The notes under the pieces were generated by a model. The model worked only from the letters and a program-made list of their open reading frames with translations. It ran no database searches and was not told where the DNA came from. DNA of 64,000 nt, taken from the NCBI GenBank assembly GCA_025938935.1, contig JAPCWB010000001.1, positions 2,232,001-2,296,000 of the forward strand, written 5' to 3'. Of this stretch, positions 46,229-54,923 are shown piece by piece; position 1 is the stretch's first letter, and each line of letters begins with the position of its first letter. This DNA comes from Novosphingobium sp. MW5. Lineage in GTDB: Bacteria > Pseudomonadota > Alphaproteobacteria > Sphingomonadales > Sphingomonadaceae. The position numbers and the translations under genes were made by a program.

Positions 46229-47647
46229 ATGGACCGCACCGCGCTCTATCGCACGATCTGGCGATGGCACTTCTATGCCGGGCTGTTCGTTGTGCCGATG
46301 GTCCTGATCCTGGCGCTGACCGGTGCAGCCTACCTGTTCAAACCGCAGGTCGACCGCTGGGAGGAAAGGCATTTCCGCGATTTATCCACGGCGGGATCCG
46401 TATCGCCCGACGATCAGGTTGAGGCGGTGCTCGCCGCCTTTGCTGGTGCGCGACTGCACTCCTACCGACTGCCTGAGGCAGAGAGCGATGCCGTGCTGGT
46501 TCATGTCGCGCTGCCTGGCAAGCAAAGGGCAATGCGCGATGTGTTCGTCTCGCCGCAGGGGAAGGTCGTGGGCGTGCTCGATCCCGAATGGCGCATCATG
46601 CAGGTGGCTCATGACATTCACGGACAACTGCTGCTCGGCTCCAGGGGAAGTTGGCTGGTCGAACTCGCGGCAAGCTGGGCGATCGTGATGATCATTACCG
46701 GGCTTTACCTGTGGTGGCCAAGCGGGCGCGGCATGGCGGGCGTGATTTGGCCACGCCTTGCCTCGGGCTCCCGCGTGTTCTGGCGCGATCTCCATGCCGT
46801 GACCGGCTTCTGGGTGGCGGGGCTTGCCATGGTCCTGCTGCTCACGGGTCTGCCGTGGGCCGATGTCTGGGGCAGTGCGTTCAAGGCGGTGCGCACCGAA
46901 ATGGGCTGGGTCAAAGGCACACAGGACTGGACCATTGGGGGACGGGCGGCAGATGCGGACGAGCACGCCGAACACAACCACACCGCCATGATGGCCGGCC
47001 AAGGCGCCATGCCGACAATGTCACACGTCATGCCAGATGGCAGCGTGATGACCATGTCGATGACCCCGGTCTCGCTAAGCCAGATAGTGGCGGAGGCCAA
47101 GAGCCAGCACTTGCCGTTTCCGGTGATCGTAACCCCGCCCGGCATGCCGCAGCGTTTCGGGGCCAGGGCGGTCAGCTCCTGGTCGGTCAAATCGGATACG
47201 CAGAACCGGCCTTTGCGGGTCTCGCTCACCTACGATCCGATGACTGGCAAGCAGCTCAGCCGTGAGACCTTTGCCGACAAACATGTGATCGACCGCGTGG
47301 TCGGCTACGGTGTTGCCTGGCATGAAGGGCAGCTATTCGGTTGGGTTAACCAGCTGCTCGGCGTCGCAACCGCGCTGATGCTGGTGACACTTCCGGTCAG
47401 TGGCTTCGTGATGTGGCGCAGACGTAAGCCTGCGGATCGGCTTGGTGCGCCGCCTACACCAGCAACTCCGGCAAAGCTGCGCGGCCTCGCGTTAGTGGTC
47501 CTGGCCCTTGCAGCGTTCCTGCCACTGCTCGCGGCTTCGCTCATCGCCGTCTTGCTGCTGGAGCGCTTGGTGTTGCCTCGCTTCCCAGCCTTGGCGCTGT
47601 GGCTTGGTCTTGACGGGACGGCAAGGGACCGGGAGGTAGCAGCATGA
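46229..47647 (+). CDS. PepSY-domain membrane protein (metal reductase-like)
   Basis: 472 residues with about four membrane segments and the family start YRTIWRWHFYAGLFVVPMVLILALTGAAYLF. The PepSY repeats surround a periplasmic loop carrying a His/Met-rich stretch (DEHAEHNHTAMMAGQGAM then MSHVMPDGSVMTMSM, about residues 244-275), apt for Cu(I)/Cu(II). This family works with TonB receptors to reduce or release metal after uptake. Starts three bases after the first receptor and overlaps the second (ATGA), so all three are one operon. Confidence 0.9.
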   Translation: MDRTALYRTIWRWHFYAGLFVVPMVLILALTGAAYLFKPQVDRWEERHFRDLSTAGSVSPDDQVEAVLAAFAGARLHSYRLPEAESDAVLVHVALPGKQRAMRDVFVSPQGKVVGVLDPEWRIMQVAHDIHGQLLLGSRGSWLVELAASWAIVMIITGLYLWWPSGRGMAGVIWPRLASGSRVFWRDLHAVTGFWVAGLAMVLLLTGLPWADVWGSAFKAVRTEMGWVKGTQDWTIGGRAADADEHAEHNHTAMMAGQGAMPTMSHVMPDGSVMTMSMTPVSLSQIVAEAKSQHLPFPVIVTPPGMPQRFGARAVSSWSVKSDTQNRPLRVSLTYDPMTGKQLSRETFADKHVIDRVVGYGVAWHEGQLFGWVNQLLGVATALMLVTLPVSGFVMWRRRKPADRLGAPPTPATPAKLRGLALVVLALAAFLPLLAASLIAVLLLERLVLPRFPALALWLGLDGTARDREVAA

Positions 47648-49653
47648 ACCTGCGCTACCTCCTGCTGCTGAGTGCTGTCTGCGCCCCAGCCACTGCATTC
47701 GCCGAAGACGCACCTGCCAAGGACAACAGCGAGATTGTCGTCTACGGTCGTGCGATCGACCAGGTCGGCGTTGCGACAAGCGGCTCAGAAGGCGTGGTCG
47801 GCTATTCAGACTTCGAGGATCGCCCGATCGGCCGCGTCGGTGAACTGGCCGAGAACGTACCAGGCCTGATCGCCACCCAGCATTCGGGATCGGGCAAGGC
47901 CAACCAGTATTTCCTGCGCGGGTTCAATCTCGATCATGGGACCGATCTGGCAGGCTACATCGATGGCGCACCGATCAACATGCGCAGCCACGGGCATGGC
48001 CAAGGCTATCTCGACCTCAATTTCCTGATCCCCGAAATGGTCGAGCGGATCGATTACACCAAAGGGCCGTACCATGCCGCCGAGGGCGATTTCTCGTCGG
48101 CAGGGACCATGCGCTACACAACCAAGTCGAGGTTGGCCCGGCCTTTCGCCGAAGTCACCGGCGGTTCGTTCGGCTTCTGGCGCGGACTTGTCGCAGGAAG
48201 CACCAATCTTGGCGATGGCACCTTGTTGGGCGCACTCGATGGCACTGCTTCGAATGGTCCGTGGGTACTCGACGAACACGAGCGCAAACTCATTGGCCTA
48301 ATCAAATACAGTGCCGCCAATTGGTCGCTCGGGCTGTCGGGTTACACCAACAGCTGGGTCTCGACCGATCAGGTGCCCGAACGTGCCATCAATTCGGGAC
48401 TCATCCCGCGCAATGGCTTCATCGATCCCAATCTCGGTGGCCGTGCGGGCCGGATTGCGCTGACCTTCAATGGCGAGTTCGGCGATACGCAGGTATCCGC
48501 CTACGCCATTGGCTCGCGGCTCCAGCTCACCTCGAATTTCACCTACTTCCTCGACGACCCGGTGAATGGCGACGAATTTCGCCAGGTTGACCGGCGCGGG
48601 ATATTCGGCGGATCGCTGCGCCATGTCATCAAGGGAGACGGGATTACCTGGCGGTTCGGAGCGGATACACGCTGGGATCACATTGGCAGGGTCGGGCTCT
48701 ATCACACCGTGGCAGGGACCGTCGTCAGCACGGTGCGCGAGGACAGTGTCGATGAATACAGCGGCGGTCTGTTTGGCGAGGCCGAAGTGCAGATTGGGCC
48801 AAAGGTGCGTCTGGTCGCTGGCCTGCGTGGCGACGCGATCGGCTACACTGTCCGCTCGGATCTGGCCGCCAATTCTGGGAGCGGCTCGGCTGCGATCCTG
48901 ACGCCTAAGGTCGCGCTGGCCTGGCAGCCTCGCAAGGGCGTCGAGTTCTATGCGAACTACGGAGAGGGCTATCACTCCAACGACGTGCGAGGAGCAACAA
49001 TCACGTTTGATCCCGGTGACCTTTCACCGGTCAGGCGCGTCTCTGTATTCGCGCGCTCGCGCGGAGCGGAGCTCGGTGCGCGGTTCGAACGGGGCAGCCT
49101 CAATTTTTCCCTTGTCGGCTTCTGGCTCGATCTCGACTCCGAACTGGTCTTCGTCGGCGATGCGGGCACAACGGAGCCGAATGACGCTTCGCGCCGCTAC
49201 GGTGCCGAAGCCGCGCTCTTCTGGCGTCCGCTTCCGGGCGTGACGATAGATGGGACCGCCTCGTGGACAAAGGCGAGGTTTCGCGGGGTCCCTGCGGGGC
49301 AGGACTTCATTCCAGGAGCGACCCCTTTCGTGCTGGGCGGCGGGATAAGCGCCAAGGTGACGCCCTCGATCACCGCGACCGCGCGCATCCGCCACTTCGC
49401 CTCCGCGCCGCTGATCGAGGACGCTTCGCAGCGCTCGCAAGCGACGACGCTGTTCAATCTCGGCGGCTACTGGGAGACAGGCCGGGTTCGCATCGGACTC
49501 GACGTGCTGAACCTTTTCGACGCCAAGGATCCCGACATATCCTACTGGTATGCCTCACGCCTTCCTTGTGAGCCGGTCGATGGGGTTGAGGACCGGCACA
49601 TCCATCCAGTGGAGCCGCGGCAGGTGAGAATTTCACTTCGGCTAGCGTTGTAG
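47644..49653 (+). CDS. TonB-dependent outer-membrane receptor, second copy
   Basis: 669 residues with a signal peptide ending AFA and mature start EDAPAKDNSEIVVYGRAID, the TonB box. Plug: GRVGELAENVPGLIATQHSG, FLRGFNLDHGTDLAGYIDGAPI, and a His-rich MRSHGHGQGYLDL that could touch a metal. Barrel ends QVRISLRLAL. It differs from the first receptor in sequence and so probably takes a different substrate or form. Last gene of the cassette. Confidence 0.92.
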   Translation: MNLRYLLLLSAVCAPATAFAEDAPAKDNSEIVVYGRAIDQVGVATSGSEGVVGYSDFEDRPIGRVGELAENVPGLIATQHSGSGKANQYFLRGFNLDHGTDLAGYIDGAPINMRSHGHGQGYLDLNFLIPEMVERIDYTKGPYHAAEGDFSSAGTMRYTTKSRLARPFAEVTGGSFGFWRGLVAGSTNLGDGTLLGALDGTASNGPWVLDEHERKLIGLIKYSAANWSLGLSGYTNSWVSTDQVPERAINSGLIPRNGFIDPNLGGRAGRIALTFNGEFGDTQVSAYAIGSRLQLTSNFTYFLDDPVNGDEFRQVDRRGIFGGSLRHVIKGDGITWRFGADTRWDHIGRVGLYHTVAGTVVSTVREDSVDEYSGGLFGEAEVQIGPKVRLVAGLRGDAIGYTVRSDLAANSGSGSAAILTPKVALAWQPRKGVEFYANYGEGYHSNDVRGATITFDPGDLSPVRRVSVFARSRGAELGARFERGSLNFSLVGFWLDLDSELVFVGDAGTTEPNDASRRYGAEAALFWRPLPGVTIDGTASWTKARFRGVPAGQDFIPGATPFVLGGGISAKVTPSITATARIRHFASAPLIEDASQRSQATTLFNLGGYWETGRVRIGLDVLNLFDAKDPDISYWYASRLPCEPVDGVEDRHIHPVEPRQVRISLRLAL

Positions 49654-49967
49654 GAGGAAGTCAAATGGAGGGTCTGATGGCTTGTGCCTGCCGAAGTCTG
49701 GACTGTTTTCGGCAAGCAAGCTGATAAGCGAAATTCGGTGCTACGATTGACTCACCGAAACGAGGCTCATTCCACGAGATTGGCCTCCTGTAATCCTATT
49801 GAGCGGAGTGAAAAATCGCCGCACTATCTGAAAAGGCATATGCGAGTGGCCAGCAGCCAACCGTGTTAACTAGTAATGGATGTGGAAAAGAAGCTTCGTG
49901 CCTTGGTCTGCAGCGCCAATCGGCATTACCCGCGCGTCTCCCAAATTCGCAAAGGATACCAAGACCC
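49654..49967. other. 314-bp gap before HU
   Basis: No gene. A GCCGAA/TTCGGC hairpin at 49690-49713 may end the receptor operon. The rest is AT-richer and probably holds the HU promoter; no clear -35/-10 pair was assigned. Confidence 0.4.
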
Positions 49968-50243
49968 ATGAACAATGCTGACCTCGCCGAAACCATCGCC
50001 GAAGCCAATGGCCTGACCAAGGCCGACGCTCGCAAGGTCGTCGACGGCGTTTTCGCCGCGATCGCGGATGCCGCCGCCAAGGGCGACGAAATCGCGATCA
50101 ATGGCTTCGGCAAGTTCAAGGTCAAGGCCACCCTCGAGCGCGATGGCCGCAATCCTTCGACCGGCGCGACGATCAAGATCGCCGCTTCGAAGAAGCTGAC
50201 TTTCGCACCTGCCAAGGCGGTTAAGGATCGCCTCAACGGCTGA
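49968..50243 (+). CDS. HU-family DNA-binding protein
   Basis: 91 residues from ATG 49968 (AAAGGATACC upstream). Architecture MNNADLAETIAEANGLTKADARKVVDGV, GDEIAINGFGKFKV and the DNA-binding arm RDGRNPSTGATIKI followed by KKLTFAPAKAVKDRL is that of HU/IHF. Island-borne HU often silences or packs the element. The second copy in the host genome cannot be seen here. Confidence 0.95.
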   Translation: MNNADLAETIAEANGLTKADARKVVDGVFAAIADAAAKGDEIAINGFGKFKVKATLERDGRNPSTGATIKIAASKKLTFAPAKAVKDRLNG

Positions 50244-50252
50244 TGCTGCTGC

Positions 50253-50286
50253 GGCCCGCATCGCCGGTGATCTGGCGATGCGGGCC
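50253..50286 (+). terminator. Terminator after HU
   Basis: Thirteen-base arms GGCCCGCATCGCC (50253-50265) and GGCGATGCGGGCC (50274-50286) pair perfectly; little T-run follows, but the stem is strong and right after the stop. Confidence 0.75.
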
Positions 50287-50399
50287 ATCTTGTGCTTCCG
50301 AACTATGTCGGACCTCTGATGTTCGAAGAGGAGAGTGGGCGCGGGCCTGAACGGACCTGACCGGCGATGGCGCTGGCGGGTTGGATCAGGAGACCCCTC

Positions 50400-51338
50400 A
50401 TGGCTTATCGCAACTCCACTTCGCCCGGGCTGTCGCCCGCACATCGTATCACCCAGGAAATCATCGCTCGGCTCGAGGCCGGGACCAAGCCGTGGATCCA
50501 GCCGTGGCGCGGAGTGCCGGTGTCGCGCCCCTTGCGCGCTTGCGGCATCCCCTACCGCGGCATGAATGTGTTCTGGCTGTGGATGGTCGCCGACATGTGC
50601 GGCTACGCCTCGCCCTACTGGATGACCTACAACCAGGCCCACGGTCTAGGGGCGCAGGTTCGCAAGGGCGAAAAGGCAACGATCGCGATCTTCTACAAAA
50701 GCTATACCAAAGAGGTCGAGGCTCCGGACACTGGTGAGAAGAACGACGAAGCCCGCCGGGTCCTGAAAGCCTATCCGGTGTTCAACGCCGACCAGGTCGA
50801 GGGTCTGCCCGAACGGTTTCATCCGGCCGCCGCGCACGATCTGGTCGAGCCAGAAGGCCGCGAGGCGACACTCGACGCGTTCTTTGCCGCGATCCCGGTC
50901 AATCTGCGCCACCAGGGCGGCGAAGCCTATTACGAGCCCACGCCAGACCGGGTGACCATGCCGCCTTCGCATCTGTTCCGGGGCTTCGACCATTACTATG
51001 CGACGCTGGCCCATGAGCTGTCGCACTGGACCGGACATTCCAGCCGACTTGACCGCGACCTGAAGAACCGGTTCGGCACCGCGGCCTATGCCGCCGAGGA
51101 ACTCGTCGCCGAGCTTTCGAGTGCGATGCTCGGGGCCCAACTCGGACTTCCGGTCACGCACCTCGACAGCCACGCAAGCTATATCGAGCAATGGCTGAAG
51201 CTGCTGCGCGATGACGACCGCGCGATCCTCACCGCCGCCGCCAAGGCCGAGGAAGCCGCAAGCCTGCTGCTTAAGCTGGGTGGGAGGGCTCTAATGGACG
51301 AGGCGGCCGAGCCCGACGCCGTCGCACTCGCAGCCTGA
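50400..51338 (+). CDS. ArdC-like antirestriction protein (zincin)
   Basis: 312 residues from ATG 50400 (CAGGAGA upstream). The N-terminal ssDNA-binding domain shows AHRITQEIIARLEAGTKPWIQPW, RPLRACGIPYRGMNVFWLW and GAQVRKGEKAT. The C-terminal metallopeptidase has LAHELSHWTGH near residue 204 and a distal Glu region AAEELVAELSSAM. ArdC proteins protect incoming plasmid DNA against host restriction. Neighbours SSB, DUF2493 and HU suit a DNA-entry program. Confidence 0.92.
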   Translation: MAYRNSTSPGLSPAHRITQEIIARLEAGTKPWIQPWRGVPVSRPLRACGIPYRGMNVFWLWMVADMCGYASPYWMTYNQAHGLGAQVRKGEKATIAIFYKSYTKEVEAPDTGEKNDEARRVLKAYPVFNADQVEGLPERFHPAAAHDLVEPEGREATLDAFFAAIPVNLRHQGGEAYYEPTPDRVTMPPSHLFRGFDHYYATLAHELSHWTGHSSRLDRDLKNRFGTAAYAAEELVAELSSAMLGAQLGLPVTHLDSHASYIEQWLKLLRDDDRAILTAAAKAEEAASLLLKLGGRALMDEAAEPDAVALAA

Positions 51339-51349
51339 AGGAGGACATC

Positions 51350-51775
51350 ATGGGCCGATCGGTCAGCTATCCCAGCGGCGCTCTGGTCGCTTTCACCGTG
51401 CTTGAGGTCGAAGACGAGGAAGACTGGGACTTCGAATACGAATGGCTGCGCGGCGATCTAGCCGAGCGCGCCGCCGCTGCCTTTCCGTCTCTCGCCCCCT
51501 ACGATGGCTGGCGCGGGCGCGAAGACCGGATACTGATGCGCAACGCGTTCGCGGACTTCGGGGTTTCGGTCTACGGCGGCCTTGTCGCGGTCTGGATCGC
51601 CGAGCGTGATGACGGTGCCTATTGGGACCTCGAATGGCGCACCGCGCGAAGCCCAAGGGCGCAGCGCTGGCTTCGCCAGATCGCGGCGCGTTTCGATGCG
51701 CTGTTTGGCGACTACGACTGCCTCGGGCACATGTCGAACGGGGAGGGCGTCTACCGGAAACGCGTGGTCGCGTGA
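51350..51775 (+). CDS. Hypothetical acidic protein, 141 residues
   Basis: Eleven bases after ardC with AGGAGGACATC before the ATG, so likely in its operon. Acidic, Trp/Asp-rich: VEDEEDWDFEYEWLRG, PSLAPYDGWRGREDRILM, ADFGVSVYGGLVAVWIAE. It looks like a beta-barrel-like surface protein, family not recognised. Acidic partners of ArdC-type proteins can mimic DNA, which is a testable guess here. Confidence 0.75.
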   Translation: MGRSVSYPSGALVAFTVLEVEDEEDWDFEYEWLRGDLAERAAAAFPSLAPYDGWRGREDRILMRNAFADFGVSVYGGLVAVWIAERDDGAYWDLEWRTARSPRAQRWLRQIAARFDALFGDYDCLGHMSNGEGVYRKRVVA

Positions 51776-51786
51776 TTCAGCATCTG

Positions 51787-51824
51787 TTCAAATGAACGAT
51801 TTATGTGTATGCCCATCATTTGAA
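51787..51824. promoter_or_regulatory. Operator of the Xre/RES operon
   Basis: Perfect nine-base inverted repeat: TTCAAATGA (51787-51795) and TCATTTGAA (51816-51824) with 20 bp between. It ends 10 bp before the antitoxin ATG, where autoregulatory Xre-type antitoxins bind. Confidence 0.75.
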
Positions 51825-51834
51825 AGGACGTGCG

Positions 51835-52212
51835 ATGGCAACACTTGCGCCCAGGCCCCAGCGTTCCGATGGCGAGGTGCTGACCTCGGCAGTGGCGAGG
51901 ATTGCCGATTTCTGGGGTTTTTCCAACCCCAAGCTCGGTCAGGTGCTTGGCCTGTCTCCGGCAACGGTCTCGCGACTCAAGGGCGGCAAGACCCTGCTCG
52001 ATCCCGCTTCGAAGTCTTTCGAAGCCGGGCAGTTCCTACTGCGCCTGTTCCGCGGTCTCGATGCGCTTATGGGGAGCGACGATGCCGCCTCGCGCCGCTG
52101 GCTCGAGACGCCCAACCTCGATCTTGACGCACGCCCGCTCGATCTCATCGACAGCTTCAAGGGCCTGATCTCCGTGTGCGATTATGTGGACGCCCACCGC
52201 GCTCGCGTCTGA
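51835..52212 (+). CDS. Antitoxin Xre/MbcA/ParS-type
   Basis: 125 residues from ATG 51835 (GAAAGGACG upstream). The N-terminal half is an Xre-like helix-turn-helix: FWGFSNPKLGQVLGLSPATVSRLKGG. The C-terminal MbcA/ParS/Xre antitoxin domain (FLLRLFRGLDALMGSDDAASRRWL then PLDLIDSFKGLISVCDYVDAHR) caps a RES toxin. The toxin gene overlaps its end by 29 bp, a usual pattern for this pair. Confidence 0.92.
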   Translation: MATLAPRPQRSDGEVLTSAVARIADFWGFSNPKLGQVLGLSPATVSRLKGGKTLLDPASKSFEAGQFLLRLFRGLDALMGSDDAASRRWLETPNLDLDARPLDLIDSFKGLISVCDYVDAHRARV

Positions 52213-52906
52213 GCTTGGCTCCTATCACGGCAAAGTCTGGCGCGTGGTAGAGGCCCAGCACCGGATCTCGACAAACCGGCTTGCAGACAGCCTGGACGAC
52301 CAAGCCCGGCTCGAAGCACTCGCCGAGGCCGCAAAGCCCGATCTCCCCAAGGCAGCCCAGGGTCTCCACTACTTGCTCGCTTCCCCGTTTCGCTATGGTC
52401 ACGGCACCGCCAGCCGCTTTCGCCGCGCCAATGAGCGGCCAGGGGTCTTCTACGCGAGCGAAGCCGAAGGCACTGCGATCGCCGAGACCGCCTATTGGCG
52501 CCTGCGCTTCTATCTGCGCTCGCCGGGTTTCATTCCGCCGTCGGCGACGACTGAACACACCAGTTTTACTGTCGATGTTGCGGCCGATCGGGCCATCGAC
52601 CTGACACGCGCGCCTTTCGACCGCGATGCCGCGCAATGGATCGACCCGATCAACTACGCACCTTGCCAGGATCTCGGTGTCGCTGCCCGCGAAGCCGGGG
52701 TCGAAGTTATCCGTACCCGGTCGGTGCGCGATCCGAAACAGGGCTGCAACATCGTCGTTCTCGCACCGCAAGCCTTTGCCACTGCCGCACCGACGATCAG
52801 GCGGACCTGGCACCTGCGCTATGAGGGCGGCCGCCTCACCGCACTGGCTGCTTTCCCTTCCCGGGACCGCTTCGTCTACACCGGGGCCGATTTCGGTATC
52901 GCCTGA
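52184..52906 (+). CDS. RES-domain toxin
   Basis: 240 residues. RES enzymes destroy NAD+ and stop growth unless bound by the antitoxin. The sequence has FRYGHGTASRFRRAN with the active-site Arg, GVFYASEAEGTAIAETAYWR with Tyr and Glu of the pocket, and a C-terminal GCNIVVLAPQAF, all family blocks in order. ATG at 52184 lies inside the antitoxin gene, so translation is coupled. The pair likely stabilises the island. Confidence 0.92.
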   Translation: MWTPTALASELGSYHGKVWRVVEAQHRISTNRLADSLDDQARLEALAEAAKPDLPKAAQGLHYLLASPFRYGHGTASRFRRANERPGVFYASEAEGTAIAETAYWRLRFYLRSPGFIPPSATTEHTSFTVDVAADRAIDLTRAPFDRDAAQWIDPINYAPCQDLGVAAREAGVEVIRTRSVRDPKQGCNIVVLAPQAFATAAPTIRRTWHLRYEGGRLTALAAFPSRDRFVYTGADFGIA

Positions 52907-53209
52907 CGCGCCGAGCCTGCGAGGCCGGGCAATTTCCGACAATGGTCGCTTCGAACTGGTGGCAGCGAACCGGCAGGGGGCAGCGCCACAAGCGAGAGAG
53001 GCCCTGGGCCAGCCGTCGGTCCCCGCGCAACCCGGCTTAGCCAGGCCCGTGTTGGCCGGTCCCGATGGGCCTCGGCCTGTCCGCGCCAGCCTGGCCAAGC
53101 GGGTTCCCCTTCGGTGCGCGATGCCGCCCGTGACTGGCCCTGACGGGCTCTCGCTGGCGCAGCCAACAAGCAGGTGCGTCAGCCTCACACCAGTCAGGAG
53201 GACACGCCC
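52907..53209. other. 303-bp leader before the DUF2493 gene with an 18-bp shared element
   Basis: No gene. 53101-53118 (GGGTTCCCCTTCGGTGCG) matches 55325-55342 in the ssb leader exactly, and a CCTGGCC lies just upstream in both. Region is GC-rich and hairpin-prone. Confidence 0.5.
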
Positions 53210-54154
53210 ATGCCCATCACATTTGCCGGCCAGCTCGCCGGTCTCGATCTCGCCGGATTTTCGATCGGTCCCGCCCCGGTATCGACAACCGATTTTCCGG
53301 TTCGCGAGGCCGTCGTCCAGACGCTCGAAGCCGTCTGGTCCGATCTCTTCGCGCTGGTTTCCGGGACTACGCTCGAAGCCGACGCGGAGGACCTGGGCTG
53401 GGCTTTCGTCAATCTCTTCCATCGTTCCGCCGAGCGGAAGTCAAGCGCGCTCGACCGCGCTACCGACGAAGTCCGCGCGCTGGTCGCGACCGCTGACGGC
53501 AGCGAAATCCACACCTCCGAGCTCGAAACGCAGGTCGAGCGGGCGCAGTGCGCCGAAGCCTCGATGTTGGCGCTCGAAGAGATGCGCGAGATCGCGGCTG
53601 GCCTCTACCTCAACGAGTTCGGTTCATCCTGGAAGCCGGTCTCCAGTTCGCGGTTCAACCACGGCGCGATGCTCACATCCGCGCTTGTCGAAGGCCGCGA
53701 CTTTCTCCGAGCCCGGGCTGAATCCAAGCGCCGCGCGGCGATGCCCGAAGGCACGCCGGTGGTATTCGCCGGCGGGCGCACTCGCCATCCAGATGAGGCC
53801 GACGCACTCACCTTTGCCAACAATGTCTGGGCGACCCTCGACAAGGTTCGAGAGCGCGTTCCGGATATGGTGTTGATCCACGGCGGCGACACCAAGGGCG
53901 TCGACCGCCTGGCCTCGAGTTGGGCCGAGCGCCGCAATATTCCGCAGGTGACTTTCTCGCTCGACATGCGGCTTGGAGCCCGTGCCGGGTTCAAGCGCAA
54001 CGAAAGGATGCTCTCGCTCGATCCGCGCTATGTCGTCGCATTCCCCGGCAATGGCGTCCTGGAACGCCTCGTGATCGAAGCCAAGTCGCGCCGGATCACC
54101 GTCGTCGATCGGCGCGGTCCGCTGGGGACCAATCCCAAGGCACAGCCAGCCTGA
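53210..54154 (+). CDS. DUF2493 (SLOG-superfamily) protein
   Basis: 314 residues from ATG 53210 (GTCAGGAGG upstream). The C-terminal 120 residues are the DUF2493/SLOG Rossmann fold: TPVVFAGGRTRHPDEADA, VLIHGGDTKGVDRLASSWAE and PRYVVAFPGNGVLERLV, which may bind a nucleotide. The N-terminal 180 residues are helical and unrecognised. SLOG proteins on mobile elements are thought to sense nucleotide signals. A hairpin follows. Confidence 0.85.
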   Translation: MPITFAGQLAGLDLAGFSIGPAPVSTTDFPVREAVVQTLEAVWSDLFALVSGTTLEADAEDLGWAFVNLFHRSAERKSSALDRATDEVRALVATADGSEIHTSELETQVERAQCAEASMLALEEMREIAAGLYLNEFGSSWKPVSSSRFNHGAMLTSALVEGRDFLRARAESKRRAAMPEGTPVVFAGGRTRHPDEADALTFANNVWATLDKVRERVPDMVLIHGGDTKGVDRLASSWAERRNIPQVTFSLDMRLGARAGFKRNERMLSLDPRYVVAFPGNGVLERLVIEAKSRRITVVDRRGPLGTNPKAQPA

Positions 54155-54170
54155 CGGGCACCTAAAAGAA

Positions 54171-54194
54171 CGGCGGCATCGCCCGATGCCGCCG
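54171..54194 (+). terminator. Hairpin after the DUF2493 gene
   Basis: Eleven-base arms CGGCGGCATCG and CGATGCCGCCG with a short loop, then CTTTG. No strong T-run, so a moderate terminator. Confidence 0.6.
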
Positions 54195-54338
54195 CTTTGA
54201 AAGTCAGGATCTCTTTCGAGTCCTTCGGGTCGCAAGACGTTGATAAATCCTGCAGCCGATACTGTCTTTGTATGATTTCGTCATGTTGCGAACGCTTCCG
54301 AATTGGCACAGCCGGGCAGGCGTTCGTTACCGTTGTGA

Positions 54339-54923
54339 TCAGCCGTGAACAGTCTCTCTGCGTTCCAGCATCGCCACGAACTCGGCGATCTTGCGTGCGC
54401 GCGTTTCGGGACGTTTCACGGCGCCGATCCGGTAGAGCACCGCATAGCGATTGGCCCCGGTTAACGTGGCGAAGAACTCTGCCGCGCTGGGGTTTTGATC
54501 GAGGGCTGCTCTGAGGTCTGCGGGGACCTCGATCCTGCTGGCCGGGGCATAGGCAGCGTCCCAGCGGCCGTCCGCCTTGGCCCTGCCGATCTCGGCCTGG
54601 CCGCGGGCTGTCATCCGCCCATCAGCCATCAGTTCCAGCGCCCGGGTCCGATTGACCTCGGACCATTTGCTGCGCGCCTTGCGCGGGGTGAACCGGATCA
54701 GCCAGCTTTGTGCATCGTACTTGTCGAGCTGCCCGTCGATCCAGCCGTGGCACAGCGCGAGATCGATCGCTTCGGCCTTGCTCAGGCTCGTGATCCCCGC
54801 GCCTTTACGGGCCAACCGGAGCCAGGCCCCGGTCGCATCATCAGGCTGAGCACTGAGCCAGTCATCGAACCCTTGCGCGTTCTCGAACAGCAGGATCGGC
54901 AGACCTGATCGCATCTCGCTCAT
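54339..54923 (-). CDS. YdeI/OmpD-associated family protein
   Basis: 194 residues from ATG 54923 (or 54914). PILLFENAQGFDDWLSAQPD, GAWLRLARKGAGITSLSKAEAIDLALCHGWIDGQ, KYDAQSWLIRFTPRKARSKWSEVN and the C-terminal helical PADLRAALDQNPSAAEFF are the family blocks. YdeI-type proteins are cytoplasmic with unclear role, linked to stress and antimicrobial-peptide resistance. On the minus strand, alone among plus-strand island genes; possibly a cargo gene. Confidence 0.85.
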   Translation of the reverse strand: MSEMRSGLPILLFENAQGFDDWLSAQPDDATGAWLRLARKGAGITSLSKAEAIDLALCHGWIDGQLDKYDAQSWLIRFTPRKARSKWSEVNRTRALELMADGRMTARGQAEIGRAKADGRWDAAYAPASRIEVPADLRAALDQNPSAAEFFATLTGANRYAVLYRIGAVKRPETRARKIAEFVAMLERRETVHG

